Source: Allantophomopsis cytisporea (lineage: Eukaryota > Ascomycota > Leotiomycetes > Phacidiales > Phacidiaceae). From it: 64,000 nt of DNA. Where the stretch lies: NCBI GenBank assembly GCA_024752435.1, contig CP103025.1:2480001-2544000 (forward strand). The letters are read 5' to 3'. Shown in pieces: positions 37,241 to 50,396 of the stretch; positions within the stretch are counted from its first letter, which is position 1; each line of letters opens with the position of its first letter. Under the pieces are notes generated by a model that saw only the letters and a program-made list of their open reading frames with translations, did not search any database and was not told the DNA's origin. A program made the position numbers and the translations under genes.

Positions 37241-39222
37241 GTGATTGGAAATGAATGATGAAAGGCCGAGGCAGTGTGGGAGTCTTCGTGCCTGGAATAG
37301 TACGCCGTTTGTTTGGTTGCAGTAAGGCTCCCTAGAAGAGTTGGGGTATGGTATGGGGATATAATTGGGGACGAAGCGAAGGAACACAACACAACACCAT
37401 GATGATGATGATGAGCAGTAGGGTATTTCTTCACTGCCTCAATCTTATTTGGGCTCTCCTCCACTGGAACGAAACTCTAACCACGTACAACAATATGGTA
37501 AGGCTGATAATTTGATTTCAGTCTGGGGGTGCTGTTTTACATAGATTATCTGGTACCTTACGTAGTTACAGCTTACAGCTCACAGATTAAGATTACAGAT
37601 GTTGATCCCATGATACTCTCACTTCACAGGGCATCGAGTAATATGGCACGAATCCTCCGTAATCTCAATGCTACATAGACACTTGACACAAAGTACAGAT
37701 TTAATTGCCGCCAAGGCTGAATGCCTTCTGATGCTTCAGAAATGCAAACGGCATTGGAATATTATTGAATGCATCCGACAACATGGAAACGCTTTACCTG
37801 TCACTAGATAGATGGTCTGCGATAGAGTGATCTCAGCAAGGGAATTCGCATCAATTTCCCCCATGCAGATGAAGCGCCGTTAATCATGCAGGACAAGGAA
37901 TCACTCTACAAGTAAGTACTCTCTACTCTGCGCCGACGATCATTATTGCATACAGCGAATGTAAACAACTCGATGTATCTCTCGATTTGTAAAGGACCTC
38001 GTTTTCTGCAAGACTCTAGAATTTCATTGTCCATAACATCCAAACCACAATAGGCACGACTCCCGTCACAACACAAAGCAACCAAGGGGCTGACCAGAAC
38101 AGTCAGACAGCTAAAGCCAGACGCACTGGTGCATTGCCAAGGTCAAACGCCACTAAATCCCGCCATGAACACCAAGTAGTCCATCATCTCAATTTGAACA
38201 AACACAGACACCGACATAGACACGGACACAAACACGCGGAAGAAGCGAAACTTGATGATACATAGCAGATAGGAATTTGTATGGTAGCAATAGTAATATG
38301 CTCCTTGAACCTCAACTCCAAGAGCTGTGGGAGTAGTGGAAGTACTACGTAGAAGCCCAACAATCATCGACGTTACACCTATGCACGTGCTATGCTACCC
38401 TACGGCGTGCAACAGGCTACAGATGCAATTCACGATGGCGATCAACCTACTCAACTTCAACTTCCAACGACAGCTATTATGCAGCCAATCGTGGTTGTTA
38501 TACAGACATAGACAAACAGGCTATATGGTGTGTTATGAAGTCTGATATTTAAAGTAAATACAGCGATATCTGTCAACGCAAGATCCAGAGTTCCAATCAA
38601 TTTGATTTACTATTCTGAATGGCAGGACGTAATCCTTTAACAAGACATTTACGCGTCCCTGTCTAAAATATATCTAGACTGATTGATTCTAGATTCCAAC
38701 ACAGCCAGAACCAAATCCAAGCTGGAGCACGATGCAATATTTGCTTAGCCACAGTAAGCCATCAGTACTAGGCATCGCGCCTGGCTCCCGATATCATCCC
38801 GGATTGCTCCCAGCCACGCATTCACTCATTAGTAAATGCCCAACCCTTTTCCAATCCTTCTCTTTATGAGGAACGCTCTTGATATTGCCACATCTCATAT
38901 CCAGGTAACAAGACATGATCCACCGCAGACAAGTGACAAAGACTTTCTCACGTCATGCCCATAGCTGACATAGAAGCACCAATTACGATCTCCGCCACCG
39001 GAAATCTGGAGGACCTTTCCATCATATTGCGATCTCCGCTTAAGCCTCAGCCGTCTCCAAACTTCAGATGGCGTATGCCCAACCAGGGTATCATTCAGAA
39101 CTTCACAGTCTTGCTCAGATGGTCTAGATCCATGCCAGCGAACCCATCCCAAGAGCATTATCAACGCCAGCCATCTCAACCAGCAGGTGGACTTCATTAC
39201 ATAGCCAAGACCCCCCCACTCC

Positions 39223-42200
39223 TCAAATAATCCTCGTAATCAAACTAACCAACTCAGGCATCCTAAACGGCTTACTAACAACATGATCCATACCAGCATG
39301 CAAAGCCTCCTCAACCTGCTGAGGCCTAGCATTAGCCGTAACCGCAATGACAGGAATATGGCCTCGAATACTGCCGTCAGCCTGAAACTCGCGAATCTTC
39401 CGAATGCACGTCAGGCCATCCATGACTGGCATTTCATTATCGAGCAAGATGACATGGAGTTCGGCCGCGTCGCCGTCGTTGGCCGCCCAGAAGCGCGTGG
39501 TGGTGATGTGCTGCAGGGCTTCGACGCCGTGGTTGGCGATGCTGACAATGTAGCCGCGCTTACGCAGCTGCTGGGAGAGGACGCGCTGGTTGATCATGTT
39601 GTCTTCGACGAGGAGGACGTGGACTTGTGGCGCGTCCAGCGTCATTTGCTCAGGGGTGCTGGTTTCCGAGGACACTTTGTTGCGCTTGCCGATGCTCGTT
39701 AAGTTCTTGGTCGTGTCGCCTGCACGACGCTGTAGGTTCTCATGCACGGGTGAGGACAGGTGTGTCGGGCTTGAGGCGGGCGAGGTGCGTTTTGTGAGGA
39801 TGAAGAAGGTGAATGTGCTGCCCTTGCCTTCGACTGACTTGAAGCCCATTTGACCGCCGTGTAACTCGCATAACTGAGATGTGTGAGGGTCATGTTATGT
39901 GCATTGTGTGAGAGGCGTGACTTACCTGTCGGGAAATGAAAAGCCCAAGACCGTTCCCGCCGTATTTCACATGTGTCCTGCTAGATTCTTGCTTGAATCT
40001 ACTGAATAGTGCTTTCTTTCCTTCAGACGAGATACCACAACCTGTGTCCTGCACAGTGTACTTGATATAGATGCGCTCGTCTGGTTCAATCTCTCTGATT
40101 GCCTCAGAGGGAGGCAGGATTCGGTTCAAGTACGTCAATCCGTCGTTATCGCCTTCCAACGGCGGCGAAAGACTAGCATGCACAGAGATGTGCAATTGGC
40201 GAATTTCTTGCTGTTGAGTGAATTTCACACTATAATATGTTAGATACTATCACTTTATAAGGGTATTAGCACTTACCTGTTCCCGACTAGATTTACTAAA
40301 ATTTGAAGCACACGGAGTTGATCAAGATATGTCCATTCAGCACCCAAGCGAGCAATTGATTCATCAGCATGGAATTCCACTTCAATGGCTGAGGTGCGCA
40401 TTTCACGATCAAACATGTTCAGAGCTTGCATGGCGCTAGCTTGTGGCTGAACTGATGTAGGTGTGATCTGCAACAGGTTCGAATTGATTTTGGACAGCGT
40501 CAGGACATCATCCACTATCCGTTTCAGATGTTCTGTACAAAAGAGAATGGTTTGTGCTGCCACTCTCGCTCCATTGTGCTCCTCGATAGAGATGATCCTC
40601 TGTTTATCTGGAGTTAGTGTCATTCCATTGAGATGGTCTGAGATTTCGTCGGCACAATGAACAATAGAAGATAGGGGGTTTCGGATCTCGTGGCTATAAT
40701 GCATTAGTATGAATTATAGGAGTTGCCATGTTAACTCACCTTGTCATATCAATGAACGCTTCTTGTTGGTTCTTAGCCTGTGTAACATCAAAGACTCTCT
40801 GCATCTGAATCTGCTCCGCTTCTTTCAATTTGGAGATATCCGTCACACAGCCAATGATGTGCTGGAGCAAGCCTTTACTGTTAACCTCTGCATACGCCGA
40901 AACTAGGACCCATTTCTGCCGTTCTAGGGTGTGATCATTCTCATTTCCGATCTCCCAATTCTCTGAGAGACGAGCTTCGAAAGTTACAGATATCTTCTCT
41001 TCAATCAACTTGCGCCACGATTCCTGGGCTGCCGCTAGATCGTCCGCATGGACTGCACTCATCCAAGACTCAGCGGCTTGTTTACTTTCCACACCAGCAA
41101 ACAGCACATGATAAGCCTCGTTGGCGTAAATGAGTTGTCGGTCGCTGTTGGCCATGAAAATGCTCATGGGCATGAGATCAGCTAGATTTCGGAATCGGAT
41201 CTCGCTCGCTGCTGCTTCGAGCTGTATGGCCGCAGCCTCTGACTGTTTTTTGTTGAGAGCTTCCAAAAGCTTGGTGTGTTCAATGGCCTCATCCATTTTG
41301 CGGGACTGCAGACGTTCCACCCATTTCTGCTCTTGATTTATGTCAGCTGGTGTTGGGGTCGAAAATTATCAGGAGGTACTACCTGAGATATCTATGAGAC
41401 AACCCGAAGCACCCAAGAATGCGCCATCCTCGGAAACTTCGGGGTAAGAGTATGCCCTGATCCAGGTGGGATAGGTTTCCGGTTCGCCTTCGACGTGAAA
41501 AGGAGGTTTCCAAGGAGTGTTGAATCTGCCCTCGAATTGAATTGCTTTGAATTCCAACATAACGTCCTGCCATATCTGGTTGATACGAGGAAGATCTTCC
41601 TCGTGCCAGATATCCATCCAAGCCAGTGCACTGGCAACCGTTTTAGGGTGTCTGGTAAGTCTATACCTATAGAGATATGAGAAAAAATTCAACACTCAGC
41701 GATATAGGATAACTCACCATGTCTCGTTGCAAAAGTCAATATCGCCTGAAGCATCAACCATATAGATGCCGACAGACTCAAATGATGATACTCGGTCGAG
41801 TAATCGAGCATTCCTGATGGCTAGCTGTGTCTGCTCCTGTAGATCAGTAACCAGCTTCGTATAATGAGAAGCTGGAACGTTGATTGTGGCTTGATAGAGG
41901 TGACTGTTGCTAATCTGATCCGACGACGATGGATCAAGATTAGGACCGCTTGTCATGGATTCATCATCAATTGCATTGTCGTTAGTAACAGATGTATGTT
42001 GCATTTTTGAGTCTTGACTCTCTGATTCCCTCCTTAACATGGTGGAAGGCTTGGTACTATTGTCAACAGTGGACGTATTCATCTGTGACTGAAGAGCGAG
42101 TGAAGGCGTCGAGCCCGATGAGAGAGACTAAGAAAGTCAGTAAAACCATGAAGCTCTAGGAGGGACGTCTACGAACTTCCGATTTCTTCATTCTATGCGC

Positions 42201-42626
42201 CGCTTGAGCTTGAACGACGGTTTTCCTATGCTGCCGTGTGCTGAGATTGGCGCCAATAACATTCCAGCGGTTGTTGACTGTAATAACGTCCCAAGCTAAG
42301 CTGTGGAAAGTTATCGGCGAGTACGCCACCGACTGGTAATCATGACTTTTGGAAGCCCAGTTTACAAAAGTCTTGCCAACTTTTTGATAGCTATCAGGGG
42401 TAAACTCTGCAGTAAGAGCCGCGTACAAGTCCTTGTAGTTCTTCAAGGCGGCATTGTAGAAGGTGATTTGGATTGGCCCCAATTGATTTGAGGAAGCCTC
42501 CAGGTCAATGACAAATGTAGGTCGGCGGTCACTCTCGAGGAAATCCAGCATGCCTACAGCTCGCAAGGCCTCTTCGGACGCGGGGTAATTGTCATTGTAG
42601 ACGACACCGACCATACCCGACCCCAT
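39223..42626 (-). CDS. Hybrid sensor histidine kinase with PAS domains, HisKA, HATPase and receiver
   Basis: A phosphorelay sensor that should autophosphorylate on His and pass the phosphate to its own receiver Asp, then probably to an HPt protein. Exons: 42626-42177, 42127-41718, 41666-41383, 41331-40740, 40693-40277, 40229-39926, 39873-39223; introns 46-52 nt; 1,035 residues. An N-terminal PAS-like region is followed by PAS around 270-385 (SVGIYMVDASGDIDFCNETW) and PAS around 410-560 (MPMSIFMANSDRQLIYANEA). A short linker leads to HisKA with TSHEIRNPLSS (His580). HATPase boxes are NLVGNSVKFT (N), VQDTGCGIS (G1) and YGGNGLGLFISRQ (G2). The receiver has VLLVEDN and VILLDNEMPVMDG (phosphoacceptor Asp964) and a conserved SKPF lysine. 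All key residues are present. The protein is soluble, with no membrane segment. The first intron donor is unusual (GTTCGT), and the true start may lie in an unseen upstream exon because the frame remains open to 42713 without an ATG. The fungal HK class is not assigned. Confidence 0.9.
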
Positions 42627-44993
42627 ACTATTTGAGTGGCGCTTAAGCTGTCGACCATCAACAGCTTTCAGACGTAAACGTGCGGTGTATCCAAGCAATA
42701 GCACTGGTATCAACGTTACATGTCAACAAAACGTTGTCCTTTCAAGATTGACGTTCACACAAACAATTAGGTAGGCGCCAGCGCATTTCTACAGTCTATG
42801 CCTGACCCGCTCTAGTGTTGGAGGCGCCTTTTCACCGGTTTTGCAGATCCAGAGCTTCCATGCTAGAATGGATACGCGAGCATCCTTTTCTTTATCTTGG
42901 GTCTAGACCCAGATAGAATTTACCGGATCACTTATTAGGTTTGATTGTACATAGCGGCAGAATACGGTAGTTAAATCCACTTCCTTTACCTTTTCGGGTT
43001 GTTTTGTTCTATTTACGCAATCACGTGCCATATAATTCAGGGGAAAATGACTTTTATTTGACAGCCCCGCCGTCGCAACGACTGGTGATTGGGGCAATCG
43101 TCTCTGGGGCTGCGGGTGATGGACATTCCGGGATTACGATAAGCGCCATTTGTATGATAAATGGCATTCATACTCTCTCTTATCAGGAGTACCAAAATGC
43201 CCTGGGCTATAAGAATCGCCGAATAAATTGACTACGACTCACACATCCGATCAGCTCTTCAGTACAGCAATGTGGATGCTCTGACATCTGCTGCGCGTCT
43301 GCAGTAGCAATACACAGGCACAGACTGTAGATTCTCGATGATCGGGCGGAAATAGAAGCGCGAGGGTGCAAGTGGAAGCGTACAGGAGCCGTGCACCAGC
43401 AAATGTCCTTTTCGCTTCCCACATTGGCTCATCGACTTCTGATCCTTCGAGCACTTGCCAGCGCACGCACGGCACAAACTAAAAATTCTGATTTAGGTAA
43501 ATTAAATAGCAAAAGTCAGCCCGTTATGACTTCATAAAGGTTCGATTTCGACGTGTATTGAGCGGCTGGTATTTCATGTGGAAATTTGTTGGTTATAAGG
43601 CTGGAACGATTCCCTTACCAGATATCGACATCGTGATGCGCATCTTCATGCACATTTTCCATTGCGGTGTAAACGGAAGTACCTCCTGAAACCTGATGTA
43701 CAATAATAGCATAAAGTGAACGAAAGCATTTTTTGTGTGACTTCCGCTTCCAGCAATTGATTTGAGCCATTTGAATATGGTGCACATCGAAGACAGAAAA
43801 CGCAACTCATGATTTCTGCATGCGTGCGTATATCCCCATGTTCTGGAAGGTGAGTTCATGCCCCAAACCTATCCGCTTGGTTGAGATGAACTGGTCCGCG
43901 TATACGAAATTACACCGCAAGGAAGGCGTTCGTAGTGAATATCATCGAGATACATTGTTGATTTCCAAGTCTCAAAGTTAAGTTATGAGTCTTCCATAGG
44001 TGACTTCAGAGATGGAGCAAGCCATAAGGAATGTACCACATAATTGGCGATCTATACGGTAAGCAGAGCATGATCTTATGATGTACATGAAACGCTATGA
44101 GGCAGAATCGATAGAGCCCATAGTCTACTGATACGCTTAAGGTTAAAGGTTGATGAGGTGGATCAACCAAGTTCTGGGGAAGAGAATTGTCCGACAGTAG
44201 AAAAGCCTTCTGCGGAAATATTTTGGGCTGAAAAGCATTCTAGACATTTTTTTGGAACAAATGAACGCCTTCCTATTATGCACAGTGTGACTGTATATGT
44301 ATGCATAATGCGCACGTCGATCTGATAATGTTCGGATGAGGCTGATTTACGAGTGTCAGCAAGCATAATACAGCATGAAATCAGTGCGATACAAAAACTC
44401 GACGTTTATAGACCCACCAAACCCTTCAAAAGCATCCTCATGGTTTCAAGTTCTTCCCTCAAACATTCCACCAAGCTTCCTCAGTTTCGCGTCTTCTTAC
44501 ATGCCTGAAGCGTTGTCTTTGTGCACCCATGATTTCGTCGTACCTTGCTTAATTCTGCACTGTATGAGCATGAGATGCCGCATTATGCAGGTCCCAGGAG
44601 TCTCTCGCAAGGGAATCAATGAAGAATCCCCGAGAGATAATCAATCCCAATGCTGGCAACCGACGGCGCTGGTTGGTGGACCGAATCCGAAAACCGAGAT
44701 CACATTTGAAAGACCCAATGGCCGGGGTTCATCGCGTAAATTATCTCTTACTGTCACTGTCTGGCATGCGTACCTGAGTGGTCCAGCCCGCGCGTTCTGC
44801 ATGCTCGCGACTGGATGGCGAATCTCTTTCATGGAAAACGGTGGATATCGTTGGTAACAAATTCCGGTCTTGTCGCTGGTTTCCCTGTCAATGAGCTGGT
44901 TCGTGATTGCGAGCAATGAAATATTCACTGTTCGTGCCCTCTGAAGAATGCTGATGGTGGTAAATCATTCTCATTTGAATGATCACTGATTAG
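42627..44993. other. Intergenic stretch upstream of the histidine kinase
   Basis: The part near 42627 is the probable promoter. Frames up to 160 codons (for example plus 44375-44857) show no domain, biased or shadow-like text and no splice support. No gene is claimed. Confidence 0.45.
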
Positions 44994-45218
44994 ATCAGAC
45001 TCAGACCTGAGCACAGCGGTGACAGTGCACACAAACCCTTCAGAGCTCCGCCTAACCGCATCACTAGGCGCCGGCGAGTTTTATCTGAAGAGGAAGGTAT
45101 CGAAGTTCCCGATCTCTTAGTCCCGCAAAGGTTTCCGGAAGGGATCGATCGAGCTGATGCGGCTTCGTTGACTATGCCAGAATTGCTATTTGACTCCGAT
45201 AATGTGTTAGGGGGTTAG
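44994..45218 (+). other. Open coding-like stretch without a start codon (possible exon or relic)
   Basis: Seventy-four codons are open from after a TAG at 44991-44993 to a TAG at 45216. The text looks like protein: a basic run (NRITRRRRVLSEEEG), then VPDLLVPQRFPEGIDRADAA. It has no ATG at its head, so it would be an internal or last exon or a gene fragment. Basic residues would suit a nuclear or nucleic-acid-binding protein, but no domain is recognised. Confidence 0.3.
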
Positions 45219-45965
45219 TTGTGCTAGGTGTTCAGATGTTGCATCGCTTCTGCATTGAAGATGGGAATACGCAAACTTCCGACATTCAAAGACGTTCTTG
45301 ATCGACGCAGGGAAAGGAATATGGAATTGGGCTCATACGATACTGAACTGTTGTGATTTTATATGTTCGGACTTTCACTCTGTTACACTTCGTGGCGTTT
45401 ATATTGTGGAGATCGGGGAGGATTCAAAGATCTCTTTGACAGCCACCCGCTCACTAGGTGCGGCCACGCCGTATCGCCACAGAGGGAGCTCATTGGTAAG
45501 AGAAGCATTCATCACCATGAATCACGGAAAGCATTGCATATCCACGCGAGTTCCACCAAGCCTAAGCTATGAAAACGAGGTGGCATACCCTGCCTGTATT
45601 GATACTTTCATATGATTTTGCCGAGTGGCAAGCCAGTCATCATGCTTTATGGATATGTTCAAAATATCAGTCATCAAGGGCATTGCATTAACCCACCAAC
45701 ACCCAATATAGTCTGCTCGGTTTAACAAGGTAGTACGCGTATGCACATGCCGCATGCACTATAGATCCCCGAAATACTCATGAGTATGAAGATTGCGTTT
45801 GAAAAGGTGAAGATAAGTTCGAGTTCTTTTAAGACCCAAATTCCTCGCTCTCCACTTCTTGAATGTCATTTGCATTTCTTACCAGTCTACCGATGTCGGC
45901 CTACTTCAAATAGACGTCGAGTCTAAATTCCACTCGTTTTCATTGCTTTGCCCTCATTATATATC
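45219..45965. other. Intergenic, upstream of the first rhodopsin-like gene
   Basis: No supported gene. This is the probable promoter region of the gene starting at 45966. Confidence 0.5.
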
Positions 45966-47311
45966 ATGATGGGACAGAATCGTGGTCCGCAGCTCGCTGG
46001 CGTGCTGGGGGCCTTTTTGGGCTTGGTATGGATATTCCTAGGCTTACGATTGTATGTACGGGGTGTAATATCCAAGAGCTTTGGTTTGGACGATGGCTTT
46101 CTGGTGGCAGCTGTGGTACGTTGGCTCCTCTTCAACTAAACCCCATACTGACCCATCAAGATATTCTTTACCACCTACGCAGCGTGCTCGCTCTCGGGCG
46201 TCAAGTACGGCACAGGACGACATGTAGATGATATCCCACTCACGTCTCTCCCCGTAGCCCTCTATTATTGGTGGCTGTGTGAGATCTTCTACAATGTGAC
46301 AACCGTTCTCCTTCGACTGTCCATATCTATCTTCCTGATGCGCATCTGCGTTAAGAAAATTCACTTCTACATCATATACGCTAACATCTTCATGATCGTC
46401 TCCTTCGCCATCTTCTACTTCTTTTTGATCATCTTCCAATGCTCGCCATCATCCTATTTCTGGCTGCAGTACGCTGGTGAGAAGGGCACATGTATCAATA
46501 CTGCTGTCGTGCCAAATGCTACCCTCGCCCATAGCGCGATATCATTCGTCGCAGACGTCGTCCTGTCCATCCTTCCTATCTTCCTCGTCAAAGATCTCAA
46601 AATGAATACTCGCACCAAGTCCTCCGTAGCCGCCATTCTCGGCCTAGGAATTCTGTATGTTCCGATTTTTCCTCCCCAACTCCTACTTGCTCATCACCCC
46701 TCCTATCATTCTATCAACTAACGCCACTCAGCGCTGGTACTGCAACACTAATCCGTATCCCCTACGTGCGTGTCCTCGCAATAACCGACGACTTCCTCTT
46801 CGCCACCACCGATGTAGCAATCTGGTCGACGGTCGAGCCCGGCCTCGGCATCGCCGCCGCATCAGCCGCCACCCTCCGTCCGCTATTTCGTACCTTCTTC
46901 AGCTTATCTACGCACGCGGGCACTTATAACACGCCTGGGCGCAGCCGAACCCTCAATGGTGGCACGTGGCGGAATTCGCGGGCCGGATACGTCAAGAGCG
47001 TCGATGTGGGCTCCGGGACACGGACTGACGGCAGTGGGAGCGAAAGTCTTGAATTGCAGGGCGTTGGGAGGATCGAGACGCGGAATGAGATCATTGGTGG
47101 TGGAGGGTTAGCGAGGAAAGGGAGTAGGAAGTTGAGGAAGGAGAGGATTAGTGAGGAGGATATTGGGGAGAGTAAGGGGCGCTTTGGTGGCATTCAGATT
47201 CGGCAGACTGTGCAGATTGAACGGGTTGATGCGCATGGCGAACCGGCAGGGGATTCGGAGCCGCATACACCGTGGCCTAGGGAAGTCAGGGGAGGGAGGG
47301 AAGCGGTTTGA
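45966..47311 (+). CDS. Rhodopsin/Pth11-like seven-helix membrane protein, copy 1
   Basis: A fungal integral membrane protein of the rhodopsin-like (Pth11-related, CFEM-lacking) group. Exons 45966-46115, 46161-46654 and 46732-47311; introns 45 and 77 nt; 407 residues. Seven hydrophobic segments are visible, starting LAGVLGAFLGLVWIFLGLRL. Family marks are FGLDDGFL after helix 1, YYWWLCEIFYNVTTVLLRLS, LMRICVKK, FQCSPSSYFW followed by TCIN, VADVVLSILPIFLVKDLKM, and a WSTVEPGLGIAAASAATLRP segment before the tail. The C-terminal 120 residues are charged and predicted cytoplasmic. No CFEM domain precedes helix 1. Some Pth11 family members are GPCR-like surface sensors; most have no known ligand. Two paralogues lie within 12 kb. 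Two adjacent ATGs (45966, 45969) are possible starts. Confidence 0.85.
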
Positions 47312-47808
47312 CTTTGAGGTTTGGCGGTGGTTTGTTATAAGTATTAGATACCCCTTTTCTCTGTTGCCGCTTGGTTTATGTTAACGAAAGACGTATCGTA
47401 CAAGATATGATTCATGTGAACTGTCAATAATAGAGAATACGACCAGAAGAATAGGTTTTAAGAGGATCTTCAGGATAATTCGTAATAGGCATACTCTTCT
47501 AGAACCTGGAGACTGGTCGTTCTGGGGCTTTGCATATGAATCTCGATCTTCTATACCGATAGGCACGAGGCCTCTTTCTTTATGGGCGATCACGCTGAAC
47601 AAAACGATAATGAGGACTGACGATCATACAGGAAGGATACCCAAAATATTGAACCATATATACGTATGTATGTACAGTAGGCATATTGCAAGACTTGTTT
47701 TTGTATGTAGTGCTGGCAAGTTCGCTAGTCACGTCTATCGATCTCTACAATACTTCATTAAACACTCTCAATCCTTGTCGGATCATTTTGAGGAGCTTAT
47801 CGAGAACT

Positions 47809-48162
47809 CTAAGCTACCATTTCCCCCTTGCAATATATCCTACTTTCCTGCCTCTTCATCCGAAAGCTGGAAAAACCCGACTCGCCTGGTTCATTAGCTA
47901 CTGGACCGAAAGTAAGATCATCACCAGACAAAGTGATATGAACATCTGGTTCTCGAATATTTGGCTGTACATGGAACAAGCATTCGGTATCTATAGAATA
48001 ACCAGTTTTAATATGAGCACTATCTGTTCCAGTTAGCAAGCTAAACAGGTCCAGCATCCTTTTGTAATAGTAGTCATTCATGAGGAGGCCATACAGCAGA
48101 ATGGCCACGGAGATAGAAATGATGATGAGAACTAAAACGATGAGGAGAATCAAAGGAAGCAA
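47809..48162 (-). CDS. Hypothetical small single-pass membrane protein (5' end undefined)
   Basis: An open frame with an N-terminal hydrophobic helix (LILLIVLVLIIISISVAILL) and a soluble tail of about 85 residues (HVQPNIREPDVHITLSGDDL). The frame has no ATG before the helix; it opens after a TAG, and its track start is a TTG. An upstream exon is therefore likely, but I could not fix its donor; the frame just above (MASNSTNDSTFF-like text) also starts at TTG. The first ATG inside the frame, MNDYYYK, would remove the helix. Family unknown. Confidence 0.33.
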   Translation of the reverse strand: MLPLILLIVLVLIIISISVAILLYGLLMNDYYYKRMLDLFSLLTGTDSAHIKTGYSIDTECLFHVQPNIREPDVHITLSGDDLTFGPVANEPGESGFSSFRMKRQESRIYCKGEMVA

Positions 48163-48256
48163 GCTTGAACTGCACGCCTATTTTTATTGAGCGAATGTGT
48201 AGCCTGTACAATTGACGACGAAAGAACGTAGAATCATTCGTGCTGTTGCTGGCCAA

Positions 48257-49057
48257 GCTGGATCCGAAGTGCTCTTTTATATCCTCGTAGATGAATCTTT
48301 CGGAGGCTGTTCATCTTGAGCTTAAACTACTCGCCTCGAGTCATATCCATCCATACCTCTCCTCAAGTGGGCGCGGAAAAAATCGCTAAGACTTTTCTGA
48401 GGATCCTAAAATTCTAATATGATTAATTGCCTCTACGTCATGTGAGATAAGACTTGACGTTCTGATAGTCAGGATTCCACAAAAGATAAGAATATGTGAA
48501 TATCCTATATAAATCCATTTTCAAAAGTATCAGATCCTTTGGAGAGGCTCGCACAAAATTATGTTTCTAATGTTACGAAGGATTGGTGAAGGAAGGGTCA
48601 TTTGTAACGGAAAATATGACACGAAAGTAAACGTTGATAAGGATAGAGGTGGTGATGAGAATCTTCTCACGCTATATCAGACTTGGAACGTGTTTGCAGA
48701 AGAAACATGTCACTTCTTAAAGTATTCTCGGAGTGGCTTTGACCACTATGACTGAGCGTTGCTGACCTTTATACCTCTGCTGCCACCAGTACTTCCCATA
48801 AGTGAGATCTCTTCACGCGTTTTCTGTAGCCTTCACCCTCCTATGTATCATCGGTAGATATATCGTCACCTTTAATCATAATTAAAGTGGTTTGCTAATC
48901 TAGATGTACTTGGAGAGAGCCTTAGGTGCTTTCTGCACCAGTCGATATCTCGAATATCGTCTGCTGGTATGCAAAACTCTAATTACATACTCCAGCTCCA
49001 ATATGCAATGAAAGATCATAAATTCATTAACATTAACGATTCCAGGTCCCTAACATA
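48257..49057. other. Intergenic, no feature seen
   Basis: AT-rich spacer between the small membrane-protein frame and the second rhodopsin-like gene. No supported frame. Confidence 0.5.
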
Positions 49058-50396
49058 TTACGGAACATTAACCGGAACAATCAAACCCGTGCTAGTCTTC
49101 GTAAAAAGGGTCTTCTCATTGACCGCAAGCATACACCGCTCAGGGGCCAACGGACTCTCCGAACTTTCTGAAGGACTCGGAGATGCAAATTTGTGTGCAC
49201 GATCACCTGCCACCCCATTAGCGATGACGCCCAGCCCGTTAACACCCAGCCCATTCTCTCCCATATCATAAGCGGCCATTCCCCTCCTCGCTGTCCCATC
49301 AGTGCCGTTAGTTTCCACCGTGGTATCACCTGAATGACCTGTCCACGCGCGGAAAAGTGGTTTCATTCCTGGTAGTGAGGCGCATAGTACGGCAACGCTG
49401 ATTTCGCATTGTGACCAGGTTGCTGAGGGGACGTTGCTCCATGTGAAATCTGTGGAGTCGGCAGCTCTTCTGACGCTGTCGAGACGGAGGATGGAGATGA
49501 GGCAGATGCTGAGTTGGTCAGCACTTGATAGCTATGAAGAGACTAGATGGGATGGGAAGGGAGGAATATGAAAGTTAAGGGAATATGGGAGAATGTGATG
49601 GGGGAAGAGACATAGGAAGGACATGGGGACATACATTATTCCAACAGCGAAAATAGCTACAAGGCCATACTTCTGTCTTCTCGGCAGCGAGAGTTTGAGG
49701 ATGATTGGGATGGGAAGCGCGATAATAACGAAGTCGGTGAAAATGTTGAGAGAAGCGTGGGTCATCCAAAGAGCTTCCCTATTAAGACAATGCCCTCGGT
49801 GATAGACTTCCCAGAAGGAGCCGACGGGGAGGCAGATCGTCAACGTAGTCATGACCGTAACTATGCCCCACAAAATGATGAAGACAAGAAATGCTCGGCA
49901 GAGATTCTTCGTTGGGTTGGTGTAAATGAAGCGTTGGTATTGCAGCAGGATAGAAATCTTAACGAGAGCTAGAGAGATGTTGTAGGCCATAATGCTACCA
50001 AATACCATCTATAAGGCATGTTAGACTTCTTAATATCATACCTACTCTTAGAAATACAATATACCTTCAAGAATTTTTCCAACTCCGGCAATGATAGGGT
50101 GTCCACATGTTTTCCAAGGCCATGCTGTGTTTCTGTAGGACAATTCCTATGAGTATAATACTCTCTCTGACTGAATCTAAGCAGGACTACGTACCTGCAA
50201 TGATAAATCCTGCACAAATTACCTGCACTGCCCAGGCGACGAAGAGAACCGCATCATCGAGGCCGACGTTTTTCGTGATTCCGATACGTGAATACAACCT
50301 CAAAGCCAGACCAGTCGTCGCCAATGCGACCATCAGAGAACAGACGATGATGACCGACAAAGCTCTCAAGTCTGAACCTGATTGTGAGACTTGCAT
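49058..50396 (-). CDS. Rhodopsin/Pth11-like seven-helix membrane protein, copy 2
   Basis: Same family as the genes at 45966 and 56760. Exons 50396-50195, 50132-50065, 50008-49635 and 49508-49058; introns of 62, 56 and 126 nt; 364 residues. The ATG at 50396 is preferred over a TTG two codons upstream. Marks: LRLYSRIGITKNVGLDD after helix 1, SIMAYNISLALVKISILLQY, ICLPVGSFWE followed by GHCLN, LNIFTDFVIIALPIPIILKL (the conserved PxP helix), SLPRRQK, and TDFTWSNVPSATWSQCEISVAV in the last extracellular/TM7 segment. The tail is Gly/Asn-rich with a GVNGLGVIANGVAGD motif and Ser/Pro clusters, likely cytoplasmic. Ligand and signalling partner are unknown. Confidence 0.85.

Larger units (their letters stand above)
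35938..39222. other. Intergenic region with two simple repeats
   Basis: This holds the promoter of the SOD gene, the TACTC array at 36291-36400 and a 10 bp repeat at 37191-37240. A 218-codon frame on the minus strand (37464-36808) crosses the 10 bp repeat and has biased, His/Ser-rich text; I do not accept it as a gene. The right part is the 3' flank of the histidine kinase. Confidence 0.5.

Noticed and set aside
36808..37464. 218-codon minus-strand frame
   Set aside because: Crosses the 10 bp repeat, has biased His/Ser text, no domain and no convincing start context.
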